Source: Streptomyces ardesiacus | GTDB taxonomy: Bacteria > Actinomycetota > Actinomycetes > Streptomycetales > Streptomycetaceae | DNA: 64,000 nt | Assembly: GCF_003112575.1 (NCBI RefSeq) | Contig: NZ_BEWC01000001.1 | Coordinates: forward strand, 1,054,001 to 1,118,000 | Reading direction: 5' to 3' | In this document: one piece after another, positions 17,193 through 25,530 of the stretch | Layout of the letters: each line of letters begins with the position of its first letter | Position numbering within the stretch: the stretch's first letter is position 1 | Translations under genes and position numbers: made by a program | Notes under the pieces: model-generated | Database searches by the model: none | What the model saw: only the letters and a program-made list of their open reading frames with translations | What the model was told of the DNA's origin: nothing

Positions 17193-17669
17193 ATGGGCAC
17201 GGACCCGATGGCGGACGACGCCTACCAGCCCACCGGCAGCAACGAGGAGCAGGAGGACGCCGCGCCCCTCGACCTCCAGGACGCCCTCGACGAGCGGACC
17301 TACGACGACACGCTCGACGAGGGCTACTCCCCGCCGGAGAAGCCCCTGGGGGTGACCAAGCACGGCACCACCGCCGCCGAGCAGCTCGACGGCGAGAGCC
17401 TCGACGAACGGCTGGCCGAGGAGGTCCCCGACGAGCCGGTGCCCGACGGGGACGGCGTGGGCGACGCACCCGGGGGCGAGGGCGAACCGGTCGACCCGGA
17501 GGCGGGCACCGACCGCTCGGGCCGCCTGGTCGCCCCCGACGAGGGCGTACGCACCGACACGACCAAGGAGACGGTCGCGCAGGACGTCGGCGTCGACGGC
17601 GGGGCCGCGGGCGCCGAGGAGGCCGCGGTGCACGTGGTGGAGGACGAGACGGAACTGCCGGAGTCCTAG
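17193..17669 (+). CDS. DUF5709-like acidic protein
   Basis: A 158-residue, strongly acidic soluble protein resembling DUF5709 members. It has MADDAYQPTGSNEEQEDAAPLDLQDALD at the start (read in two parts), GYSPPEKPLGV, then a long Asp/Glu/Gly-rich region. No hydrophobic segment or cysteine. GGGAGG upstream of the ATG supports the start. It follows the membrane protein by about 70 bp and is terminated by a strong hairpin shared with the convergent small gene. Function unknown; the family is restricted largely to actinomycetes. Confidence 0.65.
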   Translation: MGTDPMADDAYQPTGSNEEQEDAAPLDLQDALDERTYDDTLDEGYSPPEKPLGVTKHGTTAAEQLDGESLDERLAEEVPDEPVPDGDGVGDAPGGEGEPVDPEAGTDRSGRLVAPDEGVRTDTTKETVAQDVGVDGGAAGAEEAAVHVVEDETELPES

Positions 17670-17682
17670 GACCGTCACGACT

Positions 17683-17728
17683 GCGGGGAGCCCCCGGCCG
17701 GACCTGCCTCCGGCCGGGGGCTCCCCGC
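17683..17728. terminator. bidirectional 19-bp stem terminator
   Basis: A perfect 19-bp inverted repeat (17683-17701 and 17710-17728) with an 8-nt loop lies between two convergent stop codons. It has no U-tract. Confidence 0.8.
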
Positions 17729-17730
17729 GG

Positions 17731-17952
17731 TCAGGGCAGCAGTTTGTCGATGGCCGAAGGGCCCTCCTCGGCCAGCTTCCGCCTGGCCCGCTCCAGGGTC
17801 TCGGGGGTGACGTCCTGGCCGGCCGCCAGGACGAGGTCCTCCGGGGACACCTCCGTGCCGGTGCGGGCGTGGAGCAGGTCGTCCGGAGTGGCGCGGTCGT
17901 CGTCCGCGCGGCTTTCGGAGGGTCGGGAGGCGTCGGGCTGTGGCGTCGACAT
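17731..17952 (-). CDS. small hypothetical protein, 73 aa
   Basis: A 73-residue soluble protein: a polar N-terminal half (STPQPDASRPSESRADDD), then two short amphipathic helices (PEDLVLAAGQDVTPETLERA and RRKLAEEGPSAIDKLL). The repeated DL(L/V)xA and (V/E)TPETLE pattern suggests a small helical hairpin. No domain recognised. It is convergent with the DUF5709-like gene. Confidence 0.55.
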   Translation of the reverse strand: MSTPQPDASRPSESRADDDRATPDDLLHARTGTEVSPEDLVLAAGQDVTPETLERARRKLAEEGPSAIDKLLP

Positions 17953-18149
17953 GATCAGTGCTCCTCGGATCCGGATCGCTGCTTCGGTGCCGTGCTGTTG
18001 TTCGGTTCCGAATGTCCCGTTACCACCATTCCCCGCGGAACCGGCCCGCGCATCCGGAGTGCCGGCGCGGGCGGGTCCGGCGTGCCGCCCGCACCGCCCC
18101 GGCGTGTAATGGAGCGATCGAGCGTTCGCCCGGCAGAAGGACCACGGTC

Positions 18150-20420
18150 ATGGCACGAAGGCGCACCGGCGCCGGGGGACGGGGAGCCGCGGGAACGGGG
18201 GGCCTGCGGCGGTGGGGAGAGTGGTGCGCCCGGCACGGTGTGGTCGTGGTCGTCGCCTGGCTGGCCGCCCTGGTGGCGCTGACCCTCACCAACCGCTCCT
18301 TCGGCGGGACCTACTCCGACGACTTCACCCTGCCCTCCTCCCAGTCCCAGCAGGGCCTGGACGTCCTGCAACGGCACGATCCGGCGGCCGGCGGCTACAG
18401 CGCCCAGATCGTCGTGCACGACGGCGACCAGACGCTGACCTCCCTGGACTCGCCGATGGCCACCGCGGTGGGCGCACTGCAGAAACTGCCGCACGTCCTG
18501 GCCGTCCAGAACCCGCTCACCGCCGGCCCCGCCTCCGGTTCCCCGGACGGGCACGACGAGGGCCCCCTGTCGGCGGACGGCCGCACCGGCTACCTCACCG
18601 TCCGCTTCGACATCCAGCCCGCCCGGCTGGGCGACGGCTACCTGGACGGAGTCGACGACGCCGTCCGGCCGCTGCGCTCGGCGGGCGCCGAGGTCGAGTA
18701 CGGCGGCCCGCTCGGCGAACTGGCCCGCCCCGCCGCCAACGACCGGGCGAGCGAGCTCATCGGCTTCGGCGTCGCGATCGTCGTCCTGCTGACCGGCTTC
18801 GGCAGCGTCCTGGCCGCCGTCGCCCCCCTGGTGACCGCGCTGATCGCGGTGGTGGGCGGCCTGGCCGCGCTCGGCCTGCTCGCCGCGGCGTTCACCTTCG
18901 CCACCGTCTCCCCGACCCTGGCCACCATGATCGGGCTGGGCGTCGGCATCGACTACGCCCTCTTCCTGATCACCCGGCACCGGCAGAACCTCATGAACGG
19001 CGCCGATCCGGTCCGGGCGGCCGGCCACGCCACCGGCACCAGCGGCCGTGCGGTCCTCGTCTCCGGCTGCACGGTGATCGTCGCGCTCCTCGGCCTCTAC
19101 GCCTCAGGGGTGTCCTTCATCGGCAAGCTCGGCATCGCCGCGGCCGTCACGGTCGTCGCGGCCGTCCTGGGCGCGCTGACCCTCGTGCCCGCCCTGCTGG
19201 GGCTCGCCGGCCGGCACCTCGACCGCCTGCGGGTCCGCCGCCCCGTCGCCGAGACCGACGCGGAGCCGGGCGCCGAGCCGCACGGCACCTGGCACCGCTA
19301 CGCGCGGCGCGTGGAACGGCGGCCCTGGTCCTTCCTGGCCGGCGGCGTGGCGGTCCTCGCCCTGCTCGCCGTGCCCGTGTTCTCGATCCAGCTCGGCCAC
19401 ATCGGCGACGGCGCCGACCCCACCTCCTTCACCGACCGGCGGGCCTACGACCTGATGACGGACGCCTTCGGGCCCGGCTCCAACGGCCCGCTGACCGTGG
19501 TCGTCGACCAGAGCGGGGTGCCCCAGTCGCAGCGCCAGGACCTCGCCTCGCGGGTCGCCCAGGGGCTCGACGGGGTGTCCGGCACGGCCGCGGTGACCCC
19601 GGTCGGCGCGACCCAGGACGGCGACGTGCTGCTCGCCACGGTCTACCCGGCCCACTCCCCGCAGAGCGCCGCCACCACCGGCCTCACCAACCGCCTCGTG
19701 GACAGCACCCTGCCGCACGCGGTCGCCGGCACCGACGCCCGGGGCTACGTCACCGGCACCACCGCCGCCCAGGTCGACTTCCGCGACATCGTCGCCGGCC
19801 GGCTGCCGCTCATCATCGCGGTCGTCGTCGGCCTGGCGTTCCTGATCATCCTCGCCGTCTTCCGCGGCCCCCTGGTCGCCCTCAAGGCCGCCGTCCTCAA
19901 CGTGCTGTCGATCGCCGCGTCCTACGGCGTCGTCGTGGCCGTCTTCCAGTGGGGCTGGGGCGGGCCCGCGCTCGGCGTGTCCGGCACCGTGCCCGTCGAG
20001 AGCTACGTCCCGATGATGATGTTCGCGATCGTCTTCGGCCTGAGCATGGACTACGAGATCTTCCTGCTGTCCCGGGTCCACGAGGCGTGGCTGCGCACCG
20101 GCGACGCCAAGGGTGCGGTGGCCCACGCCCTGGAGATCACCGCGCGGGTCATCACCTGCGCGGCCCTGATCATGGTGAGTGTCTTCGCGGCGTTCGTCAT
20201 CAGCGACAACATCGTGGTCAAGATGCTGGGGCTCGGCCTCGCCGTGAGCGTCCTCGTCGACGCCACCGTCGTACGGCTGCTCCTGGTGCCGGCCGTGATG
20301 ACGCTGCTGGGGCGGCACGCCTGGTGGACACCGCGGTGGCTGGACCGGATCCTGCCGCGCATCGACGCCGAGGGGGAGGGCGAGGGGACGGTCACCGCAC
20401 GGGCGGCGGCGAAGGAGTGA
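18150..20420 (+). CDS. MMPL/RND-family transporter
   Basis: A 756-residue inner-membrane protein of the MMPL (mycobacterial membrane protein large) RND-like family with about 12 transmembrane helices. It has two repeated halves, each a periplasmic loop followed by a helix bundle. The proton-relay helices carry [15 protein letters not shown] (first half) and [16 protein letters not shown] (second half), with the conserved DY pair. MMPL proteins export lipids, pigments or antibiotics. AGAAGG lies nine bases before the ATG. Its 3' end overlaps the convergent phosphatase gene by 29 bp. No biosynthetic cluster sits next to it; substrate unknown. Confidence 0.9.
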   Translation: MARRRTGAGGRGAAGTGGLRRWGEWCARHGVVVVVAWLAALVALTLTNRSFGGTYSDDFTLPSSQSQQGLDVLQRHDPAAGGYSAQIVVHDGDQTLTSLDSPMATAVGALQKLPHVLAVQNPLTAGPASGSPDGHDEGPLSADGRTGYLTVRFDIQPARLGDGYLDGVDDAVRPLRSAGAEVEYGGPLGELARPAANDRASELIGFGVAIVVLLTGFGSVLAAVAPLVTALIAVVGGLAALGLLAAAFTFATVSPTLATMIGLGVGIDYALFLITRHRQNLMNGADPVRAAGHATGTSGRAVLVSGCTVIVALLGLYASGVSFIGKLGIAAAVTVVAAVLGALTLVPALLGLAGRHLDRLRVRRPVAETDAEPGAEPHGTWHRYARRVERRPWSFLAGGVAVLALLAVPVFSIQLGHIGDGADPTSFTDRRAYDLMTDAFGPGSNGPLTVVVDQSGVPQSQRQDLASRVAQGLDGVSGTAAVTPVGATQDGDVLLATVYPAHSPQSAATTGLTNRLVDSTLPHAVAGTDARGYVTGTTAAQVDFRDIVAGRLPLIIAVVVGLAFLIILAVFRGPLVALKAAVLNVLSIAASYGVVVAVFQWGWGGPALGVSGTVPVESYVPMMMFAIVFGLSMDYEIFLLSRVHEAWLRTGDAKGAVAHALEITARVITCAALIMVSVFAAFVISDNIVVKMLGLGLAVSVLVDATVVRLLLVPAVMTLLGRHAWWTPRWLDRILPRIDAEGEGEGTVTARAAAKE

Positions 20421-21501
20421 GGACGAGCATCGTCACGTCGTCCTGCACGTCCGGGCAGAAGCGCACCAGGTCCGCCCAGAGCAGGCCCGGAAGCGCGGCG
20501 GAGTCCTCGCCCGCGAGGGCGGCCAGCCGCTCGGCCAGCGGATAGAAGGCGCCGCTGCCGTCCCTCGCCTCGACCACGCCGTCGGAGGCGAGGAAGAGCC
20601 GGTCGCCGGGGCGCAGCGACACCGCGCCCGCCTCGATCGCCCCGGAGTCCGCGAGGCCGAGCCCGAGCGGCGTCCACGGCGTCACCTCCAGCTCCGTGGC
20701 GTGCGCGCCCCGCAGCAGCAGGGGCGGCGGGTTGCCGCACACGACGACCCGCACCTCCAGCGCGTCGGCGGAGAACTCCAGCAGCGCGGCCGTCGCGAAC
20801 AACTCGGCGTGCCGCGCGTCCGCCGAGTCCACCAGCAGCCTGCGGTCCAGCCGCCTCGCCACCGACGCCAGGTCCGGCTGGTCGAGCACCGCCTCCCGGT
20901 ACGCCCCCAGCAGCGAGGCGACCGTCGACACCGCCGCCAGGCCGTGCCCCTGCACGTCCCCCATCACCGCCCGGACGCCGAAGGGGCCGTCCCGCACGTC
21001 GAAGAAGTCGCCCCCGACCAGCGTGCCGCGCTGCGCCGCCCGGTACAGCCCCGTGCAGCGCACCGCCCCCACCCGCTCCGGCAGCGGGGGAACGACGGCA
21101 CGCTGCGCGGCCTCGGCGACCGTGCGCTCCCGGCCCAACTGGACGTCACGGCGGCTGCGCACGAAGGACAGCAGGACGCTCAGGGCGGCGACGAAGGAGA
21201 CGGTCACCAGATCGGCGTTGCCCGGATGGCCGAGGTGGAGCGCCGGGACGTGCAGCAGCGCGACCACCGCACCGCCCAGCACCGCCGTCGCCAGCGGGCC
21301 GTACGACAGGACGGCCAGCGGCGGGACGGCGCCCAGCAGGAAGCCGACGTCCTGCGGCCGGCTGCTGAGCACCGTGGCCGCGCAGATCGCCACGACGAGG
21401 GCCGGCGGGAGCACCCGGACCCAGCGGGGCGGCGGCGCCCCGCTCAGCCAGCTCCGCCGGTCCTCGCCCCGGCGCGGGGACAGAGCGGGCACCTTGCGCA
21501 C
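20392..21501 (-). CDS. PP2C-family (SpoIIE-like) serine/threonine phosphatase, membrane-anchored
   Basis: A 369-residue protein: about three to four membrane helices in the first 115 residues, then a SpoIIE/RsbU-type PP2C domain. [19 protein letters not shown] and [13 protein letters not shown] give the metal-binding aspartates, and the C-terminal DDVTMLVL completes the domain. RsbU-like enzymes dephosphorylate anti-anti-sigma factors. No kinase or STAS partner is adjacent. It ends inside the 3' end of the MMPL gene, so antisense effects are possible. Confidence 0.88.
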   Translation of the reverse strand: MRKVPALSPRRGEDRRSWLSGAPPPRWVRVLPPALVVAICAATVLSSRPQDVGFLLGAVPPLAVLSYGPLATAVLGGAVVALLHVPALHLGHPGNADLVTVSFVAALSVLLSFVRSRRDVQLGRERTVAEAAQRAVVPPLPERVGAVRCTGLYRAAQRGTLVGGDFFDVRDGPFGVRAVMGDVQGHGLAAVSTVASLLGAYREAVLDQPDLASVARRLDRRLLVDSADARHAELFATAALLEFSADALEVRVVVCGNPPPLLLRGAHATELEVTPWTPLGLGLADSGAIEAGAVSLRPGDRLFLASDGVVEARDGSGAFYPLAERLAALAGEDSAALPGLLWADLVRFCPDVQDDVTMLVLTPSPPPVR

Positions 21502-21628
21502 ACCCCCACGCTCCTACGCCCGCGCACCGCGCGCACGCGGAGGCCGGAGCCGTACGCCTGCCCTCCTCGGCGGCCCCGCGCACCCGCCCGCCCCCGGAAA
21601 CCGGTGGACGGGCCCGTGAGGCGTCTCC

Positions 21629-21634
21629 TAAGCT
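21629..21634 (+). promoter_or_regulatory. possible -10 TAAGCT ahead of the GNAT leader
   Basis: TAAGCT has a weak -35 candidate TGGACG (21604-21609) 19 bp upstream. A transcript starting here would contain the short leader reading frame at 21675-21731. Confidence 0.35.
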
Positions 21635-21674
21635 CTGCCCGACGCCCCGAGACCGACGGAAGGAGGGCAGAGCC

Positions 21675-21731
21675 GTGCAGTCCATCCCACTTCCGCGCTC
21701 CCTCCCCGTTGTCCCGGCGTACCTCGACTGA
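21675..21731 (+). CDS. possible 18-residue leader peptide upstream of GNAT gene
   Basis: A GTG-started short frame encoding MQSIPLPRSLPVVPAYLD, ended by TGA. A strong AAGGAGGG ribosome-binding site lies about eight bases before the GTG, better than chance would often give. Its stop is 38 bases ahead of the GNAT start, which has its own GGAGG. The peptide has four prolines and no run of one amino acid that would make it a classical attenuator. Function unproven; it could also be a small coupled protein. Confidence 0.35.
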   Translation: MQSIPLPRSLPVVPAYLD

Positions 21732-21769
21732 CCCGGGAGCGCACCACGCGTACACCTCCCGGAGGAACC

Positions 21770-22669
21770 GTGACCGATCTGGTCATCCGCGCGCTCGACG
21801 CGAGCGACGCCCGTCTCTTCGACACCCTGCCCGACCCGCTGGACGCCCGTGCGGGCCACCGGCTCACCCGCCACCGCCCCGAGTGGAAGCGCGTCGCCCT
21901 GCGCGACGGCACCGTCGTCGCCCGGGCCGCCTGGTGGGGCGGCCCCGACGACACCGAACCCGTCGACGTCAACTGGTTCGACGTGGCCGAGGGCGAGGAG
22001 GAGGCCGGAGCCGAGCTCCTGCGCTCCGCGCCCTGGCAGGTCGAACTCGAACTGAACCCTCCCGGCACCTGGCGCGAGGACCCCGCCGCGCGCACCGCCA
22101 CCGAGGCCCGCATGGCCGCCGCACGGGCCGCCGGGTACGAGCTGCTGGTCGAACGCTTCCTGTACCGGTGGACACCCGAGTGCGGACTCCCCGAACGGCC
22201 CGGGCGACTGGACTTCCGTCCGGAGCCCGACGACGCGGTGTTCTTCGAGGCGCTGCGCCGCATCCACTCCGCGACCCTCGACGCCCACGCGCTCAAGGAC
22301 GTCGAGGAGGGCGGGCTCGACCTGGCGGCGCAGTCGGAGCTCGACTTCTTCCACTGGTGCCCGTCGCCGCGGGAGTGGTGGCAGGTGGCGTACACCCCGC
22401 AGGGCGAACTCGCGGGGATGCACATCCCCGTGCACAACATGTCCGGTCCGTGCGTCGGCTTCATCGGCGTCCTGCCGGAACACCGCGGGCACGGATACGC
22501 CTACGACCTGCTGACCGAGTGCACCCGCTTCCTGGTGGAGCACGGCGCGGAGTCCGTCACCGCGGCGACGGACCGGGGGAACCACCCCATGGCCGCCGCC
22601 TTCGCCCGGGCCGGCTACCCGGTCGTGCGGGAACGGATCAACCTCAGTCCGGGGAATGCCGTGCGCTGA
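21770..22669 (+). CDS. GNAT-family N-acetyltransferase
   Basis: A 299-residue protein with an unrelated N-terminal half and a C-terminal GNAT core (about residues 205-290). The acetyl-CoA pyrophosphate loop is GVLPEHRGHGYAYDLL, followed by VTAATDRGNHPMAAAFARAGY. The long N-terminal half resembles two-domain GNATs. Substrate unknown. GGAGGAACC lies just before the GTG-ACC start. The nearest neighbours are unrelated. Confidence 0.83.
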   Translation: MTDLVIRALDASDARLFDTLPDPLDARAGHRLTRHRPEWKRVALRDGTVVARAAWWGGPDDTEPVDVNWFDVAEGEEEAGAELLRSAPWQVELELNPPGTWREDPAARTATEARMAAARAAGYELLVERFLYRWTPECGLPERPGRLDFRPEPDDAVFFEALRRIHSATLDAHALKDVEEGGLDLAAQSELDFFHWCPSPREWWQVAYTPQGELAGMHIPVHNMSGPCVGFIGVLPEHRGHGYAYDLLTECTRFLVEHGAESVTAATDRGNHPMAAAFARAGYPVVRERINLSPGNAVR

Positions 22670-22684
22670 CGGACCGGGCAGGAG

Positions 22685-22710
22685 CGGGCCGGGCGGGTGA
22701 CTCCGGCCCG
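22685..22710. terminator. short inverted repeat after GNAT gene
   Basis: An 8-bp perfect stem (CGGGCCGG and CCGGCCCG) with a 10-nt loop lies 16 bases after the GNAT stop codon. Confidence 0.4.
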
Positions 22711-22776
22711 TGTCGGCGGCGGGTGGCATGCTGACCCCGCAAGGCGATGACCAGCGAGGGTTCCGGCGGAGGCGAC

Positions 22777-23145
22777 ATGGGGTTCGAGGGCGAGACCTGG
22801 TACGTGCGCGGGGCACCGGATGCGGGGGAGCCCGCGGCGGCCGGCGCGGAGATCGGGGAGATCTCGATCGACGACGCCGACTTCCCCTGGCTCTCCGGGC
22901 GCTTCCGCGCCGGTCCGGCCTACGGCGCCGTCCGGGACCTCTTCGCCCGCGAATTCGCCCTCGTGGAACAGGACGACGACGAGCACCGGGCGGAGTGGGA
23001 GACCGTCCACCGGGAGATCGGGCGCCGGGTGCGGCTGGTGTCGCCCGACGGTCCGGTCGCCGAGTTCCTGCTGCACGTCGACGGCGACCGGGCCTGGTTC
23101 CGGTGGAGCGAGAAACCCTTCGGGCAGGAGCCGGCCGGGGGCTGA
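22777..23145 (+). CDS. hypothetical protein, about 122 aa
   Basis: A soluble acidic protein with no recognised domain: GETWYVRGA, ISIDDADFPWLSGRF, then EHRAEWETVHREIGRRVRLV and a final AEFLLHVDGDRAWFRW. The tryptophan and aspartate pattern suggests a small alpha/beta fold. I chose ATG 22777 because GGAGG lies five bases upstream; an in-frame ATG at 22747 would add ten residues. Function unknown. Confidence 0.6.
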   Translation: MGFEGETWYVRGAPDAGEPAAAGAEIGEISIDDADFPWLSGRFRAGPAYGAVRDLFAREFALVEQDDDEHRAEWETVHREIGRRVRLVSPDGPVAEFLLHVDGDRAWFRWSEKPFGQEPAGG

Positions 23146-23161
23146 CCGCGGTCACCCCCGG
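23135..23161. terminator. inverted repeat across convergent stop codons
   Basis: CCGGGGG (23135-23141) pairs with CCCCCGG (23155-23161) and encloses the palindrome TGACCGCGGTCA, with one bulged base. It covers the stop codons of both convergent genes and could terminate both. Confidence 0.55.
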
Positions 23162-24039
23162 TCGGTCAGCAGGGCCTCGGCCCCGGCGAGGATCTCGGTG
23201 ACCCGCAGTCCGAACGCGGCGTCGCACGGATGCGGGCGCCCGCCGCCGGCGGCGGCCAGCAGGGCGTCGGCGGCACGCCGCAGCGCGGGCACCGGGCCCT
23301 CCGGGGCCTGGGGGAGCAGCGCCACGCCGGCCGTGCCGCGCAGCTCCACGGCGGCACCCGCCGCGGCGGGCGGCGCCGTCAGACTGAGCGTGAGCGTGCT
23401 GGACGCCCCGCCCGCGTGGTCGAGCACCAGATGAACGGTGTCCCCGGGGCCCGGCGCGGCGGCCGCCACCCTCCGGACGTCACCGAGGACCGGCAGCAGC
23501 ACGGACAGGGCGTGCGGCCCCACGTCCCACAGGGCGCCCTTCTCCCGCCGCCACGGCGAGTCGGCGAACGCGCTCCCGCCGTCGCCGAACACCGCGCCGA
23601 GCCACTGCGCCCGCGCGGTGAACCAGCCTTCCTCGGCGGCCTGTTCGGTGATCCACGCCTCGGTCTCCGGCTGGAACCGGGTGGTGAAGAAGACCACCGA
23701 GGCGACGCCCGCCGCCCGCACCGCCTCCGTCACCGCCCGTCCCTGGGCCACCGTCGGCGCGAGCGGCTTGTCGAGCAGCAGATGGCGCCCGGCCCGCGCC
23801 GCGCGCACCGCCAGGTCCGCTTGCACGGCCGGGGGCAGCGCGACGGCGACGGCCTCCACGTCGGCCAGCAGCGCGTCGACGTCGTCGTAGGCGCGGGTGC
23901 CGTGCCGCCCGGCCAGTTCCTTCGCGGCGTCCGGACGGCGCCCCCACACGCCCACGAAGTCCAGCCCGCCGTGTCCGGCCAGCGCGGGGGCGTGCGCCAT
24001 GTCCGCCCAGGGGCCGGTGCCGAGCAGTCCGATGCGCAT
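23152..24039 (-). CDS. Gfo/Idh/MocA-family oxidoreductase
   Basis: A 295-residue NAD(P)-dependent oxidoreductase. N-terminal Rossmann motif GLLGTG at residues 4-9; [11 protein letters not shown] is the family's EKP position with Asp in place of Glu. The C-terminal alpha/beta substrate domain contains WDVGPHAL. These enzymes oxidise or reduce sugars, inositols or bile-pigment-like substrates; the specific one cannot be told. GGAGAGG six bases before the ATG fixes the start. It is convergent with the hypothetical gene and has no sugar transporter next to it. Confidence 0.87.
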   Translation of the reverse strand: MRIGLLGTGPWADMAHAPALAGHGGLDFVGVWGRRPDAAKELAGRHGTRAYDDVDALLADVEAVAVALPPAVQADLAVRAARAGRHLLLDKPLAPTVAQGRAVTEAVRAAGVASVVFFTTRFQPETEAWITEQAAEEGWFTARAQWLGAVFGDGGSAFADSPWRREKGALWDVGPHALSVLLPVLGDVRRVAAAAPGPGDTVHLVLDHAGGASSTLTLSLTAPPAAAGAAVELRGTAGVALLPQAPEGPVPALRRAADALLAAAGGGRPHPCDAAFGLRVTEILAGAEALLTDRG

Positions 24040-24365
24040 GCCGTCGCCTCTCCACGGTGCCGGACCCGGTACGGGCTCGCCGACGTTCCCTGCTGCCGGC
24101 CGGAGCGCCACGGCCCCGGCCGCTGCCGAGCGTGCCACACCGACCGGGTGTCCGGACAGGGCGGTGCGCGCCGGGGCCGGCGGACCCGGCGCACGAGACC
24201 GGTGATTCTGCCGATCCCCCCGCCCGCCCCGCCCGTCGACAGTGGCATCGCCAACTCACCGGCGAGACCCGTTCGGCGGACGGCCCGGGACGCGACCCCG
24301 CGTGTCCCCGGGCCGGGTGCGACCGCCGGGCGGGCCGCTCGCCACGACCGAGAGGACGACCCCTC
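24040..24365. other. 326-bp region between divergent genes
   Basis: Lies between the divergent oxidoreductase and cutinase-like genes. It is GC-rich throughout and contains the AGAGGA ribosome-binding site for the GTG at 24366. I saw no promoter hexamer pair, palindrome longer than 8 bp, or open frame with a ribosome-binding site. Confidence 0.4.
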
Positions 24366-25286
24366 GTGCAGAACCCCCACACCCCCGCCGCCCCACGCCC
24401 CGCCTCCAGGGGCGCCCGGCGGCGCCTCGCCGGCATGACGGCCGCCGTGGCCGCGGTCGTCGCGTTCACCACCCTCACCGGCCCGGGCGCCCAGGCCGCC
24501 GACAACCCCTACGAGCGCGGTCCGGCGCCGACCGAGGCCTCGATCGAGGCGCTGCGCGGCCCCTACTCCGTGGCCGACACCAGCGTTTCCCGGCTCGGCG
24601 TGAGCGGGTTCGGCGGCGGCACCATCTACTACCCGACCAGCACGAGCGAGGGCACCTTCGGCGCCGTCGTGGTCGCGCCCGGGTTCACCGCCTACCAGTC
24701 CTCCATGGCCTGGCTCGGTCCGCGCCTGGCCTCCCAGGGCTTCGTCGTGTTCACCATCGACACCAACACCACCCTGGACCAGCCCGACTCGCGCGGCCGG
24801 CAGCTGCTGGCCGCGCTGGACTACCTCACCGAACGCAGCTCCGTCCGCGGCCGGATCGACAGCAGCAGGCTCGGCGTCATGGGCCACTCCATGGGCGGGG
24901 GCGGCACCCTGGAGGCCGCCAAGTCCCGGCCCTCGCTCCAGGCGGCGATCCCCCTCACGCCCTGGAACCTGGACAAGACCTGGCCGGAGGTCAGCACCCC
25001 GACGCTGATCGTGGGGGCCGACGGCGACACCGTCGCCCCGGTGCTCACCCACGCCGAACCGTTCTACTCCAGCCTGCCGTCGAGCACCGACCGCGCCTAT
25101 CTGGAGCTGAACAACGCGACCCACTTCTCGCCCAACACGTCGAACACGACGATCGCGAAGTACAGCATCTCCTGGCTCAAGCGGTTCATCGACAACGACA
25201 CCCGCTACGAGCAGTTCCTGTGCCCGCTGCCCCGGCCGAGCCTGACCATCGAGGAGTACCGGGGCAACTGCCCGCACGGCTCCTGA
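24366..25286 (+). CDS. secreted cutinase / PET-hydrolase-like alpha/beta hydrolase
   Basis: A 306-residue exported enzyme. The signal peptide ends in AQA before A45 or D46. The mature part begins [12 protein letters not shown] and is closely similar to actinomycete cutinases and polyester hydrolases (TfCut2/LCC type, Streptomyces exfoliatus lipase). The catalytic triad is Ser175 (GHSMGG), Asp221 (GADGD) and His253 (NATHFS). Oxyanion-hole positions are Phe107 and Met176, and Trp200 lies in PLTPW as in PET hydrolases. Cys286 and Cys302 should form the C-terminal disulfide. It probably cleaves esters of cutin, lipids or synthetic polyesters outside the cell. A 12-bp hairpin follows the gene. Confidence 0.9.
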   Translation: MQNPHTPAAPRPASRGARRRLAGMTAAVAAVVAFTTLTGPGAQAADNPYERGPAPTEASIEALRGPYSVADTSVSRLGVSGFGGGTIYYPTSTSEGTFGAVVVAPGFTAYQSSMAWLGPRLASQGFVVFTIDTNTTLDQPDSRGRQLLAALDYLTERSSVRGRIDSSRLGVMGHSMGGGGTLEAAKSRPSLQAAIPLTPWNLDKTWPEVSTPTLIVGADGDTVAPVLTHAEPFYSSLPSSTDRAYLELNNATHFSPNTSNTTIAKYSISWLKRFIDNDTRYEQFLCPLPRPSLTIEEYRGNCPHGS

Positions 25287-25330
25287 GCCTCCCCTCGATC
25301 CACACGCCCCACACGCCTCGTGGGCACCGG

Positions 25331-25367
25331 CCGGCGGCGGCCGCGGACACCTCACGGCCGCCGCCGG
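25331..25367 (+). terminator. hairpin after cutinase-like gene
   Basis: A perfect 12-bp stem (25331-25342 and 25356-25367) with a 13-nt loop, 45 bases after the stop codon. Confidence 0.6.
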
Positions 25368-25504
25368 TCCGCTGTGCGGCCGCACGGCCCCGGCGGGATC
25401 CGCCTGGGCGGCGGCACAGGCCGCGGACCGGGCCCACGGCCCACCACCGCAGGTGGCGGCGCCGAACCACGGCGCGGTCGGCCGGACGGACGCCTTCCAC
25501 CCGG

Positions 25505-25523
25505 GGTTACGCGCGCGTAACCT
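25505..25523. promoter_or_regulatory. 18-bp perfect palindrome overlapping the regulator promoter
   Basis: GGTTACGCGCGCGTAACC at 25505-25522 is a perfect palindrome. Its right half contains TAACCT (25518-25523), a -10-like hexamer that ends seven bases before the ATG of the LuxR-family regulator. A protein bound here would block the promoter, so autoregulation is plausible. Confidence 0.6.
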
Positions 25524-25530
25524 CCCCGGG

